A DNA stretch of 64,000 bases from Thiomicrorhabdus xiamenensis (GTDB lineage: Bacteria; Pseudomonadota; Gammaproteobacteria; Thiomicrospirales; Thiomicrospiraceae): NCBI RefSeq assembly GCF_013282625.1, contig NZ_CP054020.1, positions 1,798,001-1,862,000 of the forward strand, read 5' to 3'. The position numbers and the translations under genes are program-made. Below the pieces are notes generated by a model. It saw only the letters and a list, made by a program, of their open reading frames with translations, searched no databases and was not told the DNA's origin. Shown piece by piece: positions 33,381 to 43,490 of the stretch; the stretch's first letter is position 1; each line of letters begins with the position of its first letter.

Positions 33381-34112
33381 TTATAAATTTCTCTGTCGGA
33401 AAGCTTCGTAAAGCGTCACCCCTGTGGCAACGGAGACATTCAAACTCTCAACACTCCCCACCATTGGAATGGCCGCCAGATGGTCGCACGCCTCACGCGT
33501 CAGACGTCGCAACCCAGTTCCTTCCGCCCCCATCACAATTCCGATCGCCCCCGAGAAATCCTGCTGATAAATGGTCTTGTCAGTCTCACCCGCCAAACCG
33601 ATCATCCACATACCATTCTGCTGCAACTCTTTCATGCTGCGCACCAGATTCGTGACCACAACCAGCTTAACGGTATCCGCCGCACCACAGGCCACTTTTC
33701 GCACTGTCGCATTAACCCCGACAGACTGGTTTTTAGGAATGATGACAGCATCAACCCCAACAGCGTCAGCGGTGCGCAGAATCGCGCCTAAATTATGCGG
33801 GTCCTGAACTTCGTCCAGAAAAACAAACAGCGGATTAGCCGTTTCTTCGGCGATTTTCAGCAGATCCGCTTCGCTCAAATCTTTCTGCTTTTCAACCATG
33901 GCCATGACACCCTGGTGATTGCCATCGATCTTGGCAAAAACGGATTTATTAACCAACTCGACCTGCAGGTCCAAAGAACGCGCCTGATCCAGTAGTGCCT
34001 GTTGACGTGGATTCAAACGCCCTTTCAGAAAAGAGATGCTGAAAACCGACTGCGGAGCCTGCTTGATAAAGCGTTCAATCGCATGAATGCCGAAAATCAA
34101 CTGTTGCTTCAC
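33381..34112 (-). CDS. rlmB: 23S rRNA (guanosine-2'-O-)-methyltransferase RlmB
   Basis: 243 aa SPOUT methyltransferase. The N-terminal RNA-binding domain begins IFGIHAIERF; the three SpoU motifs are DPHNLGAILRTADAVG (motif 1, about 121-136), IGIVMGAEGTGLRRL (motif 2, about 190) and MVGSVESLNVSVATGVTLYE (motif 3). It methylates G2251 of the 23S rRNA P loop using S-adenosylmethionine. It overlaps the rnr stop by 4 bp; the rnr-rlmB pair is the standard gammaproteobacterial order. Confidence 0.96.
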   Translation of the reverse strand: MKQQLIFGIHAIERFIKQAPQSVFSISFLKGRLNPRQQALLDQARSLDLQVELVNKSVFAKIDGNHQGVMAMVEKQKDLSEADLLKIAEETANPLFVFLDEVQDPHNLGAILRTADAVGVDAVIIPKNQSVGVNATVRKVACGAADTVKLVVVTNLVRSMKELQQNGMWMIGLAGETDKTIYQQDFSGAIGIVMGAEGTGLRRLTREACDHLAAIPMVGSVESLNVSVATGVTLYEAFRQRNL

Positions 34113-36463
34113 GATTTCGCCTTCGGCTTGGAAGATTTACCTCCACTACGCTTCTTGCGATAGTAGCGTTTCTTACGTGGCTTTTTCTTAGCGCCATTAT
34201 CGTCTTGTGATTCGCCTTCGGCCGGAGCAGAATCCTCACGAACCTCTTCGGATTCGCCGGTATCCTCGGATTCCGTCAGGCTCTCGATAAAACGCAAATC
34301 TACTTTGCGCTCATCAAGGTTAACCTGAGCAACCTGAACCTTTATGCGATCACCTAAACGGTAAACTTTACCTGTACGCTCCCCTTTTAGGCAGTGACGG
34401 GCGTTATCGTAATGGAAGTAGTCGTCACCCAACTCGGTAATGTGCACCAAGCCTTCAACATACAGAGGATCCATTTCAACAAACAGACCGAAGTTGGTTG
34501 CAGCAGTGATCACCGCTTCATACTCTTCACCCAGTCGGTGAGAAAGGAATTCGCACTTCAAGAAGGTTTCTGCATCACGGGTTGCATCGTCTGCACGACG
34601 TTCAGTATCCGAACAGTGCTGCCCCATCTCCACCATTTTGGCATCATCATAGATAAAGTCCGAAATGGGCTGCTTACTCCAAACATGACGGATTGCACGA
34701 TGTACCAACAGATCCGGATAACGTCGAATCGGTGAAGTAAAGTGCGTATAGTTCTCATAATTCAGACCAAAGTGACCTTTGTTTTCAGGGTGGTACACAG
34801 CCTGATTCATCGAACGCAGCATAACCGTCTGCACCAGATGTTTGTACGGCTTATCCTCTACCTGAGCGGCAACTTCAGCAAAATCCTGAGCGGTTGGCGT
34901 ATCGCCACCGTTTAAGGTCAAACCAAAGTCCGCCAGGAAAGTGCGCAGGTTCTGCAAGCGGTCTTCCATCGGCGATTCGTGAACACGATACACGATCGGC
35001 ATTTTGTGCCATTTCAGGAAACGCGCCGTAGCCACGTTTGCCATCAACATACATTCTTCGATCAGTTTATGAGCGTCATTGCGCACGACCGGAACAATCT
35101 CTTTGATCTTACGCTCGTCATCAAACACAATGCGCGTTTCAGTAGTATCAAACTCCAGCGCACCGCGTTCTTCACGAGCCTTCTGCAGAACCTTGAACAA
35201 TTCGTATAGCGTATCGACGTTTTCGATCTGCTCGGAATACTCTGAACGCAGCGGAGAATTGGCATCGGTAACCATTTCGTTAACCTGAGTATAGGTTAAA
35301 CGCGCCTTGGAGTTCATTACTGCCTGATAGAACTGAGTACGTTCAAGCTTACCGCTCTCGTCAATCGCCATATCAGCAACCATACAAAGACGGTCAACAT
35401 GAGGATTCAATGAACATAGCCCGTCGGAAAGCTTGGACGGCAGCATCGGAACCACGCGCTGCGGGAAATAAACCGAGTTTCCGCGCTTGAGCGCTTCCTT
35501 ATCCAACTCGGTTCCAGGCTTAACATAATGCGATACGTCGGCAATGGCGACGATAAGCTTCCAGCCGTTCTTGCGACGCTTGGCAAACACCGCATCATCG
35601 AAATCTTTCGTATCCGCGCCGTCAATCGTCACCAGCTGCAGATTACGGAGATCCTTACGTCCTTCCAGATCCGCTTCAGTCACCTCGTCACCGATCTGAT
35701 CCAGCTCGGCAATCAGGGCGTCCGACCAGCTATTCGGAATTCCGTGGGCGTGAATTGCCGAATCGATTTCCATCCCCGGAGCCATATAATCCCCGACGAC
35801 TTCAACCACTTTCCCGATCGGGCCGGAACGTGCCGACGGCTGATGCAGAATTTCAACCAGAACAATCTGATCTTCCTTCGCATCCATCAAACCATCCTGC
35901 GGAATGAATACATCCTGCGCAATGCGATTATTATCCGGACGTACCCAAGCCATACCGTCTTCCAGACTCAAGCGTCCCAGAAGCTGGGCGGTACAGTGTT
36001 CGGTTACCTCAACGATAATACCTTCCTGACGTCCACGACGATCCTCTCCGACAACCGACGCGATAACGCGATCGCCATGCAGGATTTTATGCATCTCTTT
36101 TTCGGACAGGAACAGGTCCTTGCCGCCCTCATCGGGAACAACAAAACCGAAACCGTCCGGGTGGCCAAGAACGCGACCTTTAATCAGATCCATCTTCTTC
36201 AGCAGACCGAAAGCACCGCGGCGGTTTCGGATCAACTGGCCGTCACGCACCATCGCTTTCAGACGGCGCGACAAAGCTTCATAGCGTTCTTCGTCATCCT
36301 CGTCGACATTTACCGCTTTGGCTACTTCAAACAGGCGCAAAGGTTTCTGTAACTCTTCCAGCGTCTGCAAAATAAATTCACGGCTAGGGATTGGATTGTC
36401 GTACTTTTCTGCCTCACGCGTTGCATGAGGATCGTTAAGGTCTGTTTGTTTTTCAGTAGTCAC
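34109..36463 (-). CDS. rnr: Ribonuclease R
   Basis: 784 aa. N-terminal helix-turn-helix region (SREFILQTLEELQKPL), cold-shock domains, the RNB catalytic domain with DGADTKDFDDAVFAKR (metal-binding aspartates) and PMLPSKLSDGLCSLNP, and a C-terminal S1 domain (about 625-710; YEAVITAATNFGLFVEMD). It ends in a Lys/Arg-rich tail, as in E. coli RNase R. A 3'-5' exoribonuclease that degrades structured RNA. Forms an operon with rlmB. Confidence 0.97.
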   Translation of the reverse strand: MTTEKQTDLNDPHATREAEKYDNPIPSREFILQTLEELQKPLRLFEVAKAVNVDEDDEERYEALSRRLKAMVRDGQLIRNRRGAFGLLKKMDLIKGRVLGHPDGFGFVVPDEGGKDLFLSEKEMHKILHGDRVIASVVGEDRRGRQEGIIVEVTEHCTAQLLGRLSLEDGMAWVRPDNNRIAQDVFIPQDGLMDAKEDQIVLVEILHQPSARSGPIGKVVEVVGDYMAPGMEIDSAIHAHGIPNSWSDALIAELDQIGDEVTEADLEGRKDLRNLQLVTIDGADTKDFDDAVFAKRRKNGWKLIVAIADVSHYVKPGTELDKEALKRGNSVYFPQRVVPMLPSKLSDGLCSLNPHVDRLCMVADMAIDESGKLERTQFYQAVMNSKARLTYTQVNEMVTDANSPLRSEYSEQIENVDTLYELFKVLQKAREERGALEFDTTETRIVFDDERKIKEIVPVVRNDAHKLIEECMLMANVATARFLKWHKMPIVYRVHESPMEDRLQNLRTFLADFGLTLNGGDTPTAQDFAEVAAQVEDKPYKHLVQTVMLRSMNQAVYHPENKGHFGLNYENYTHFTSPIRRYPDLLVHRAIRHVWSKQPISDFIYDDAKMVEMGQHCSDTERRADDATRDAETFLKCEFLSHRLGEEYEAVITAATNFGLFVEMDPLYVEGLVHITELGDDYFHYDNARHCLKGERTGKVYRLGDRIKVQVAQVNLDERKVDLRFIESLTESEDTGESEEVREDSAPAEGESQDDNGAKKKPRKKRYYRKKRSGGKSSKPKAKS

Positions 36464-36778
36464 TGTTTACCATCTAATCTAATTTGGATTCCACGATCTG
36501 CAGAACCCCTATTCAAACAAGGCTCCCGAGGCTTTTAACAGCGGAATCGTCTGCAAAATTTGGGCCATTATAACAAAAGAAATTGACCGGTTCCGTTAAA
36601 GACGTAACTCAGATAAAAAAGTCAAATTGAAAACCGATTCTCACCCTCTTCCTCCCCCTTTTCCAGCCATTGAAAAAACGTCACTCCCAAGCTTTACCAA
36701 GGCGATAAAAAAGGCGGCTGTATTGTGCACACAACCACCCTCTCACAACATCCATCATTATGCTTGATGAATAAACGC
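36464..36778. other. Intergenic region upstream of rnr
   Basis: 315 bp. It holds the terminator of the flavoprotein gene (36705-36739) and presumably the rnr promoter, for which no convincing -35/-10 pair stood out. No gene seen. Confidence 0.5.
36705..36739 (-). terminator. Terminator after the flavoprotein gene
   Basis: GGCGGCTGT (36713-36721) pairs with ACAACCACC (36731-36739) over 9 bp with two G-U pairs, and a T run follows on the minus strand (36705-36712). Confidence 0.65.
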
Positions 36779-38203
36779 TTAACCTTCTAATGCAGACAAC
36801 TCAGCCTCCATCCAATCAGTGTCTTGCGGATAAAGTTTATGCGCCAACTCTCTTAATGCCGACTGCAGAGCCTCCTCCAAAACCGGGTGATAGAAAGGCA
36901 TTCGCAACAGATCCATAACCGTCAACTTCTGCTCAATCATCCACGCCAGAAGATGCGCCATATGTTCACCTTCAAACAAAAACAACTCTGCACCCAACAA
37001 CTGTTTGCTTTCCTTATCCGCAAACAGCGAAATCGCACCTTTATCTTGCCCAATAACAATCGCTCGGCCGTTAGCACAGTTCAATTTAAAGGTTACCACC
37101 TCGATTTTATCCGCATCGAGTTCCGTGTAACGCTGGCCAACCAGCCCGATTTGCGGATCGGTAAAAGCGACCCCTAAACTGGTTTTACGCGCATAGGCCG
37201 AAATCTGCGGATAGGAGACGGCATTAAGCACTGCCATACGCCCTTCATCTCCCGCTTCATGCAGAATCTGACGGTAACCGTTCACATCTCCGGCAATAAA
37301 AATCGGCTTGTCCTCGATCTGCGAAGTATGCAGGTTAAAGTTCGGCATACCACGCCCATCCAACTCGACACCCGCAGCCGCCAGATTCAAGTTGTCGATA
37401 TTCGGACGACGGCCAAGCGACGCGAAAACCGCATCGACATACACTTTTTCCTCGCCGATCTGTACCTCGACTTCCTCCGGATTATCCGGGTTCAGACGCA
37501 AATTCGCGGCAACCCCCAAATGCACCGGAAACTCTTTGGAAAACTCGGCAACCGCCTCTTCTACCACCTCAGGTACACTGAGTCCACCCAAGGTATTGAG
37601 CATCTCGACACCGACCACCTCAATACCTAAACGAGCCAGAGCCTGCCCTAACTCCAATCCGATAACACCAAGACCAATTACTGCAATACGCTTTGGAAGC
37701 GTTTCGAGCTCAAAAATCTCGTCACTGGTCATAAGCTTATCACCCAGCTCTTTCCACGGAGTAGGCACAACCGGACGAGAACCGTTAGCGATAATAATGC
37801 GCTCCGCTTCAATCACTTCGTCATTCACTTTGAGCTGATTCGGAGCCACAAATTCTGCATAACCTTCAATCAGCTGCCCAGGGGCAAGCGTATCCGTCGA
37901 GCCGGATTTCACTCCACCGGTAAAACGATCACGCAAAGCACGAACTCTTTGCATGACCTTAACCAGATCGACTTCCTGCTGTTCGGCATTCTCAATGCCG
38001 ATTTCCGCCATATGATGACGCTGGTGATAATGATTCGCCGTATGAATCAGAGCTTTCGAAGGCATACAACCAACGCGGGCACAGGTCGTTCCGTAAGGCC
38101 CGCCCTGAATCATGACAAAATCTTCGTTGCGCTTCTTTAAATAAGAGAGTGCCGTCAAACCGGAAGTTCCCGCGCCGATAATCGCGTATTTCACCTTTCG
38201 CAT
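36779..38203 (-). CDS. Dihydrolipoyl-dehydrogenase-type FAD disulfide oxidoreductase
   Basis: 474 aa from ATG 38201-38203 (MRKVKYAIIGAGTSG), with GGAG upstream. FAD-binding GAGTSG, redox-active cysteine pair in TTCARVGCMPSKALIH (CxxxxC), NAD-binding GLGVIGLELGQALARLG near 175-190, second FAD motif PIFIAGDVNG near 312 and the C-terminal dimer motif with catalytic His (FYHPVLEEAL). No lipoyl or 2-oxoacid dehydrogenase genes are adjacent, so whether it acts in such a complex, as a mercuric-reductase-like enzyme or on another disulfide is open. It is a single-gene unit closed by a terminator. Confidence 0.88.
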   Translation of the reverse strand: MRKVKYAIIGAGTSGLTALSYLKKRNEDFVMIQGGPYGTTCARVGCMPSKALIHTANHYHQRHHMAEIGIENAEQQEVDLVKVMQRVRALRDRFTGGVKSGSTDTLAPGQLIEGYAEFVAPNQLKVNDEVIEAERIIIANGSRPVVPTPWKELGDKLMTSDEIFELETLPKRIAVIGLGVIGLELGQALARLGIEVVGVEMLNTLGGLSVPEVVEEAVAEFSKEFPVHLGVAANLRLNPDNPEEVEVQIGEEKVYVDAVFASLGRRPNIDNLNLAAAGVELDGRGMPNFNLHTSQIEDKPIFIAGDVNGYRQILHEAGDEGRMAVLNAVSYPQISAYARKTSLGVAFTDPQIGLVGQRYTELDADKIEVVTFKLNCANGRAIVIGQDKGAISLFADKESKQLLGAELFLFEGEHMAHLLAWMIEQKLTVMDLLRMPFYHPVLEEALQSALRELAHKLYPQDTDWMEAELSALEG

Positions 38204-38324
38204 AATTTTCTCCAATACACACAAGCAAACAGTACTCTCTTATATTAGTTAAAATCCATATTTAAAAGTTGAACCAGCACAAGTATTCATCTGAAATCAA
38301 AAAAACAGCGCAAAGCAATTTTGA

Positions 38325-40073
38325 ATGACTAAAATAGGTGCTGGACTCACAAGGATTGTATTCAGGTATATGGCAGGAATCCGCTTACCGACTAAAAGGC
38401 CTCTGCACAGAGCATTGCTTGTCTTCAGTGTATTCTGTTTCAGTGCCTGCGGCCTCACTCTCAGCCCGTCGGCAGCCTCGCAGGAAGCGATTCTGTCGGA
38501 TAAGACTCGTACTGGCGATTCAATCAATCAACGCATCAACAGCCAGTTTATCGGCGATCTCGAAGAGATTCGCAAACGCCGGATACTGCGCGTTCTGGTC
38601 AGCTACAATCGAACCAACTTTTTCCATACCGATAAAGGCCCGCGCGGAATCGAATATGAATTGATGGCCGCTTATGAAAAATACCTCAACCGCGGACCGC
38701 GAAAAGAACGCTTCAAAACGCATCTGGTTTTTCTGACACGCCCTTTCAACCAACTGATTAATGCACTGACACTCGGCGAAGGCGACATTGTCGCATCCGG
38801 CTTAACCATTACGCCGGAACGTAAACAACTGGTCGACTTCACTGCCCCCTACATCAGAAACGTCAATGAAATTCTGGTTTCCTACAAGGGTGCAAAGCCG
38901 ATAACCCGCATTGAAGAACTGGCCGGTGAACAGATCATTGTCGTTGCCAACAGCAGCTATATCGTGCAATTGCAACAGATCAATCTGGCGCTGGGCGGCC
39001 TCGGACTGGAAAGCATGGAAATCATTCAGGCCAACGAACTGCTCGAAGCCGAAGATATTCTGGAAATGGTCAATGCAGGTCTGTTCCATTACACGATTGT
39101 CGACAGCCATATTGCCAACATCTACAGCTCCGCCTACAAAAATATCATCGTGCATGACGACTTCATTCTGCGTAACGGCGGCGAAATCGCTTGGGCAATC
39201 AACAAAAACCTGCCTAAATTCAAAGCTTCGCTGAACGATTTCATTGAAAACTATGCCCGCCAGGGCCGCTATCTGGGCAATGTCCTGTATCGTCGATACT
39301 TCGAAAACACCGCCTGGATCCAGCACCCTTTGGATTTTACCGCACTGGATAGAACCCCTTGCCTGCAGTATTACTTTGAAAAATACGCCCAGTTTTACGA
39401 TTTCGACTGGTACCTGATCGCCGCTCAAGCCTATAAAGAATCCAAATTCGACCAGAAACTGGTCAGCCGGCGCGGCGCTTACGGCGTCATGCAGATCAAG
39501 CCCAGTACCGCCAATTCCAAGCACGTACGCATCGCCAACATCAAAACTGACATGGAAAACAACATCCATGCAGGGATTCGCTACCTGGCCTCCCTGCGCG
39601 ACTATTACTTCGATAAACCGGAATACGCTCCCGAAGATGTCATCAACTTCTCACTCGCCGCTTATAACGCCGGCCCAGGGCGAGTTCGCCAATTACAACG
39701 CATTGCCAAAAGAAAAGGACTTGACCCTTATAAGTGGTTCTACAATGTGGAAACCATCGCTCGTAACGAAATCGGACTGGAAACCGTCAACTACGTCACC
39801 TTCATTCAAAAGACTAAAGAAGCACTCAAACTGGCGACCCAGCTGGAAAAAGAGAAAAGGCTGTTAAAACAGCAACATCTGAATGAATTAAACCCGGAAA
39901 ACAGCAATTCTCCGGGTCCTGTCGATGATGATTTGCGATTGGATTATTCGCCGTTCGACGAAACTGATGACTCCGGCGAGGAGCAGGAGAAGAATGAGGG
40001 CGATGAAGATATCACGCCCGCCGTGTCAAATCAGCCTGCACCAGCCATAGAACCTAAAACCCCACCCCGTTAG
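38325..40073 (+). CDS. mltF: MltF-type lytic transglycosylase with solute-binding domain
   Basis: 582 aa from ATG 38325; ATG 38370 is an alternative and neither has a strong ribosome site. Hydrophobic leader near 27-45 with FSAC, a borderline lipobox. Residues of about 85-325 form a family-3 solute-binding domain (RRILRVLVSYNRTNFF, GEGDIVASGLTITPERKQ); about 350-500 form the SLT domain with catalytic Glu372 in AYKESKFDQ and RGAYGVMQIKPSTA, AYNAGPGRV. The tail is Pro/Asp/Glu-rich, as in some MltF. It cuts peptidoglycan at the outer membrane, regulated by ligands of the binding domain. It converges with thiI; a short hairpin without T run lies at 40075-40089. Confidence 0.9.
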   Translation: MTKIGAGLTRIVFRYMAGIRLPTKRPLHRALLVFSVFCFSACGLTLSPSAASQEAILSDKTRTGDSINQRINSQFIGDLEEIRKRRILRVLVSYNRTNFFHTDKGPRGIEYELMAAYEKYLNRGPRKERFKTHLVFLTRPFNQLINALTLGEGDIVASGLTITPERKQLVDFTAPYIRNVNEILVSYKGAKPITRIEELAGEQIIVVANSSYIVQLQQINLALGGLGLESMEIIQANELLEAEDILEMVNAGLFHYTIVDSHIANIYSSAYKNIIVHDDFILRNGGEIAWAINKNLPKFKASLNDFIENYARQGRYLGNVLYRRYFENTAWIQHPLDFTALDRTPCLQYYFEKYAQFYDFDWYLIAAQAYKESKFDQKLVSRRGAYGVMQIKPSTANSKHVRIANIKTDMENNIHAGIRYLASLRDYYFDKPEYAPEDVINFSLAAYNAGPGRVRQLQRIAKRKGLDPYKWFYNVETIARNEIGLETVNYVTFIQKTKEALKLATQLEKEKRLLKQQHLNELNPENSNSPGPVDDDLRLDYSPFDETDDSGEEQEKNEGDEDITPAVSNQPAPAIEPKTPPR

Positions 40074-40094
40074 CCCGGCGTTATGCCGGAATAA

Positions 40095-41537
40095 TTAAGA
40101 CTGTGGGCGGTAGACGCGCACGTTGTCAAACCCTTCATCCCGAAGATACTGTGCATGCAGCTGGCTCATCACCCCTTTATCACAATACAACAGATACTGT
40201 TTATCCTGATCCAGACTCTTGAACTCACGCCCCAGCACATTAAACGGCATCGTAATATGTTCAAGCCCAAGTGGTCGTGCCTTACGCTCTTCGTCACGAC
40301 GAATATCAATCAGCACCGCATCGCCGACCTCATTCAACACTTCTACCGCCTGCGTCTGATTGACATCTTCGATAATCTGATCGACATTCAAATACTGAGC
40401 ATCCTCAACCGCTTTATCCAAAACCGCCAAATCGAAATGACTCTCTTCGCGCTTGGCGCGTTCGAATGAACCGCTGGTGACCGGGTTGCGAGAAATCACT
40501 CCACAATACTCCGGCATCGACTCGGCAAATTCACGGGTTCCGATCTTATCGGCAATAGCCATAATTTCCGGTTTATCCATGACCGCCAGAGGGCGCAGTA
40601 CCAGTTTATTGCTCGCTTCATCGATAATTGCCAAGTTTCGTAGCGTCTGACTACTGACTTGAGCGACGCTTTCTCCGGTAACCAACGCATCGATCCCCAT
40701 ATTGTGCGCTACCTGTTCAGCAGCCTTGATCATCAGACGCTTGAGCATCACGCCCATATAACTTTCATGCGAAGCACGGAAAATCTCGTCCACGACACCG
40801 TCAAAAGGCACTGAAACAAATTTCACACGATGCGATGCGCCAAATTTATTCCACAGATAAAGCGCCACTTGCTTTACACCGATTTCGTGCGCAGCACCGC
40901 CAAGATTAAAGAAGATAAAGTGCGTCTTAAGACCGCGCTTCATGGTTAAGTAGCTGGCAACGGTGGAATCAAAACCGCCGGACATCAGTGAAAGAACTTC
41001 ACCTTGCCCCCCCATTGGAAAACCGCCAAGTCCGTCAAAACGACCGGTTACCACATTTAGAATTTTATCGTGCAGATCAAGCTTCACCGTGACATCGGCA
41101 TTTTTCAGATCGACACCGGCACTCTCACCAAGCTGAAACAGGCGACTACCTACATAACGCTCGATCTCATTCGAGTTAACCGCATGGTTACCGGCACGCT
41201 TTACGCGAACCACAAAACGCTTACCGCGAATTTTATCGGCAAAAAACTCAACCGCCTTATCGGCGATTAAATCCAGGTCGTCGCCGGTTTCAAAAGCTTC
41301 AACTTCCCAAAACTGCTGAACCCCCGGTGTACGTTGCAGCAGACTGCGTACCGCCAGATGCATTTCACTATCGCAATACACCTCGATCTTATCGTGAAAA
41401 CGGCGTACCCGACTTTCGCCTTCAATGCGTCCCAGCAAACGCTTTAAATTATCGGTCAACATCATAATCATACGCTTTTTAACCGGCGCGCCCTTGACCA
41501 TAATTTCCGGGAAAAACTTAACAATAAATTTCATCAA
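40095..41537 (-). CDS. thiI: tRNA 4-thiouridine synthetase ThiI with rhodanese domain
   Basis: 480 aa. N-terminal ferredoxin-like and THUMP domains (about 1-165), PP-loop ATPase motif SLMSGGFDSTVASY near 183, and a C-terminal rhodanese domain (about 395-480) with the active cysteine in LYCDKGVMS. The rhodanese extension is the gammaproteobacterial form, which transfers sulfur from IscS to tRNA U8 and also serves thiamine thiazole synthesis. No riboswitch was seen around it. Confidence 0.95.
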   Translation of the reverse strand: MMKFIVKFFPEIMVKGAPVKKRMIMMLTDNLKRLLGRIEGESRVRRFHDKIEVYCDSEMHLAVRSLLQRTPGVQQFWEVEAFETGDDLDLIADKAVEFFADKIRGKRFVVRVKRAGNHAVNSNEIERYVGSRLFQLGESAGVDLKNADVTVKLDLHDKILNVVTGRFDGLGGFPMGGQGEVLSLMSGGFDSTVASYLTMKRGLKTHFIFFNLGGAAHEIGVKQVALYLWNKFGASHRVKFVSVPFDGVVDEIFRASHESYMGVMLKRLMIKAAEQVAHNMGIDALVTGESVAQVSSQTLRNLAIIDEASNKLVLRPLAVMDKPEIMAIADKIGTREFAESMPEYCGVISRNPVTSGSFERAKREESHFDLAVLDKAVEDAQYLNVDQIIEDVNQTQAVEVLNEVGDAVLIDIRRDEERKARPLGLEHITMPFNVLGREFKSLDQDKQYLLYCDKGVMSQLHAQYLRDEGFDNVRVYRPQS

Positions 41538-41720
41538 ATTAACTCAATACTACTTTTTTGAAAAGGCGATACAATCAGGCGTCACAAAAGGATATCGACT
41601 CTTATCGAAGGATCTCTCAACCCGACGACAGATCTTTATAAACAAGGACTCAGAACCGCCAAATTAAAACAATTTCGCTATTTTACCCTATCCTGTGCGC
41701 CACGTCTGAGAAGGCGTTCA

Positions 41721-41743
41721 CAACCCTGTTACAACAAGGGTTG
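41721..41743. repeat. Inverted repeat upstream of fbp
   Basis: CAACCCT (41721-41727) and AGGGTTG (41737-41743), 7 bp arms with a 9-base centre, about 36 bp upstream of the fbp -35. No T run follows, so an operator is more likely than a terminator. It could be a regulator site for fbp. Confidence 0.4.
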
Positions 41744-41778
41744 CAAATACGTAAGCACAGTAACAGCAGGTAAAAGGT

Positions 41779-41808
41779 TTGCGAATTTTTCGGCCGGCAT
41801 GGTATGAT
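41779..41808 (+). promoter_or_regulatory. Promoter of fbp
   Basis: -35 TTGCGA (41779-41784) and extended -10 TGGTATGAT (41800-41808), spacing 18. Start near 41815, 35 bp before the ATG. Confidence 0.6.
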
Positions 41809-41849
41809 TAGCGGAATTTGTAATTTCAATTTAAACAGCGAGAAACTCG

Positions 41850-42821
41850 ATGAAAAGACTTGATCAAGTATTGGCTGCGGACAAAGTTCCAGCGGAATTA
41901 GAACTGGTTATCAATGATGTAATTGTTGCGTGTAAAGATATCGCATACAAGCTACGTCAAGGTGAACTGGCTGGTATTCTAGGCGCAACCGAAGATGAAA
42001 ACGTTCAAGGTGAAACACAAAAGAAACTAGACGTTATCTCTAACGATCTGCTTAAAGATATGCTTGTTTCCAACCCTTTCGTTCGCGGAATCGGTTCTGA
42101 AGAAGAAGACTACACTGTTGCAGGTTCTGCAGAAGGTAAATACCTGGTAACTTTCGATCCACTAGACGGTTCTTCAAACATCGACGTAAACCTTTCTGTT
42201 GGTACCATCTTCTCTATTCTTGAAGCACAAGACGATCGCTCAGGCGACCAGCAAGAAGTTTTCCTACAGAACGGTCGCAAGCAGGTTGCTGCCGGTTACG
42301 TTCTATACGGACCTTCTGCACTGCTTGTCATGACAACCGGTAACGGTGTTAACATCTTCACTCTAGATACGACTGTTGGTGAGTTCGTTCTTACCAAGTC
42401 AGGCATCCAGATCCCTGAAGACACTGCAGAATTCGCAATCAACATGTCTAACCAGCGTTTCTGGGAACCAGAAATGAAGCAGTACATCGATGACTGCCTT
42501 AAAGGTGAAGAAGGTCCTCTAGGCAAGCGCTACAACATGCGTTGGGTTGCTTCCATGGTTGCTGAAGTACACCGTATCCTTATGCGCGGCGGTATCTTCA
42601 TGTACCCTTGGGATAACCGTGATCCGTCTAAAGCCGGTAAACTTCGTCTAATGTACGAAGGAAACCCTATGTCTATGATCGTTGAACAGGCCGGTGGTGC
42701 ATCTTCAACAGGTCGTATGGACATCATGGACGTTCAGCCTGAAGGTATTCATGACCGCGTTCCAGTTGTTCTTGGTTCTAAGAACGAAGTGGCTAAGGTT
42801 GTTGGCTACCACAACAAATAA
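41850..42821 (+). CDS. fbp: Class I fructose-1,6-bisphosphatase
   Basis: 323 aa. Metal and substrate motifs GSEEED near residue 82 and FDPLDGSSNIDVN near 105-117, and the C-terminal MYEGNPMSMIVEQAGG are those of class I FBPase. It removes the 1-phosphate of fructose-1,6-bisphosphate in gluconeogenesis and in the Calvin cycle. Codon choice is strongly biased (many CTT/CTA and GGT codons), suggesting high expression, in line with an autotrophic host. Single gene behind its own promoter and before its own terminator. Confidence 0.97.
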   Translation: MKRLDQVLAADKVPAELELVINDVIVACKDIAYKLRQGELAGILGATEDENVQGETQKKLDVISNDLLKDMLVSNPFVRGIGSEEEDYTVAGSAEGKYLVTFDPLDGSSNIDVNLSVGTIFSILEAQDDRSGDQQEVFLQNGRKQVAAGYVLYGPSALLVMTTGNGVNIFTLDTTVGEFVLTKSGIQIPEDTAEFAINMSNQRFWEPEMKQYIDDCLKGEEGPLGKRYNMRWVASMVAEVHRILMRGGIFMYPWDNRDPSKAGKLRLMYEGNPMSMIVEQAGGASSTGRMDIMDVQPEGIHDRVPVVLGSKNEVAKVVGYHNK

Positions 42822-42844
42822 TCGAATTTTCACTTGATTCGACT

Positions 42845-42869
42845 AACACCCGCTCAATGCGGGTGTTTT
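42845..42869 (+). terminator. Terminator after fbp
   Basis: AACACCCGC-TCAAT-GCGGGTGTT hairpin (42845-42867) followed by a short T run, 24 bp after the fbp stop. Confidence 0.75.
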
Positions 42870-42902
42870 ACGTTAAAACACTTAATTTAAGGAAGTTACA
42901 CT

Positions 42903-43436
42903 ATGGGTTATGCAGCAGTTCCTGCCGGTAAAGACGTCCCTAACGACGTTAACGTAATCATTGAAATCCCGGCTTTCGCTCCACCGATCAAATACGAAGT
43001 GGACAAAGATACCGATCTTGTCTGGGTTGACCGTCTTCAAGGCTCCACTCTTTCCTACCCGGCTAACTACGGTTACATCAACGACACCCTTTCCGATGAC
43101 GGTGATCCGGTTGACGTTCTGGTTGTCACACCGCACCCGCTTATGATCGGTTCAGTTATCCGCTGTCGCCCGATCGGTATTTTCAAAATGACCGATGACG
43201 GTGGTGAAGATGCCAAAGTAGTCGCAGTACCAGTCGACAAACTTTCTCCGATCTACTCAAACATCGAAAAAGTCGAAGATATTCCGCTTCTTAAGGAGCA
43301 GATCGAACACTTCTTCAGCCACTATAAAGACCTGGAACCAGGAAAATGGGTTAAGGTTGACGGTTGGGGCGATGTTGAAGCTGCCCGCCAGGAAATCCTG
43401 AACGGAGTAGAAACTTACAACGCGAAAAAAGCGTAA
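42903..43436 (+). CDS. ppa: Soluble inorganic pyrophosphatase (family I)
   Basis: 177 aa hexameric type. Key motifs are [16 protein letters not shown], the signature DGDPVDVLV (metal-binding aspartates near residue 66) and [17 protein letters not shown]. It hydrolyses pyrophosphate and pulls biosynthetic reactions forward. The start follows AAGGAAG. It lies between fbp and ppc with terminators on both sides, so it has its own transcript or is read through from fbp. Codon bias again suggests high expression. Confidence 0.97.
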   Translation: MGYAAVPAGKDVPNDVNVIIEIPAFAPPIKYEVDKDTDLVWVDRLQGSTLSYPANYGYINDTLSDDGDPVDVLVVTPHPLMIGSVIRCRPIGIFKMTDDGGEDAKVVAVPVDKLSPIYSNIEKVEDIPLLKEQIEHFFSHYKDLEPGKWVKVDGWGDVEAARQEILNGVETYNAKKA

Positions 43437-43457
43437 GTTTCCCGTTTTAGATTGCAG

Positions 43458-43490
43458 AAAATGCCGGAATCATTCCGGCATTTTTTATTT
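43458..43490 (+). terminator. Terminator after ppa
   Basis: AATGCCGGAAT-C-ATTCCGGCATT (43460-43482) with a T run to 43490; 22 bp past the ppa stop. Confidence 0.88.

Larger units (their letters stand above)
41538..41849. other. Divergent intergenic region thiI / fbp
   Basis: 312 bp. It contains the fbp promoter and a perfect inverted repeat (separate entries). The half nearer thiI shows no clear promoter or gene. Confidence 0.5.

Noticed and set aside
38802-39569. 255-codon minus-strand frame opposite the MltF-type gene
   Set aside because: Antisense shadow of a clear SBP/SLT protein.
40075-40089. CCGGC/GCCGG hairpin between the MltF-type gene and thiI as a terminator
   Set aside because: Stem of only 5 bp and no T run on either strand.
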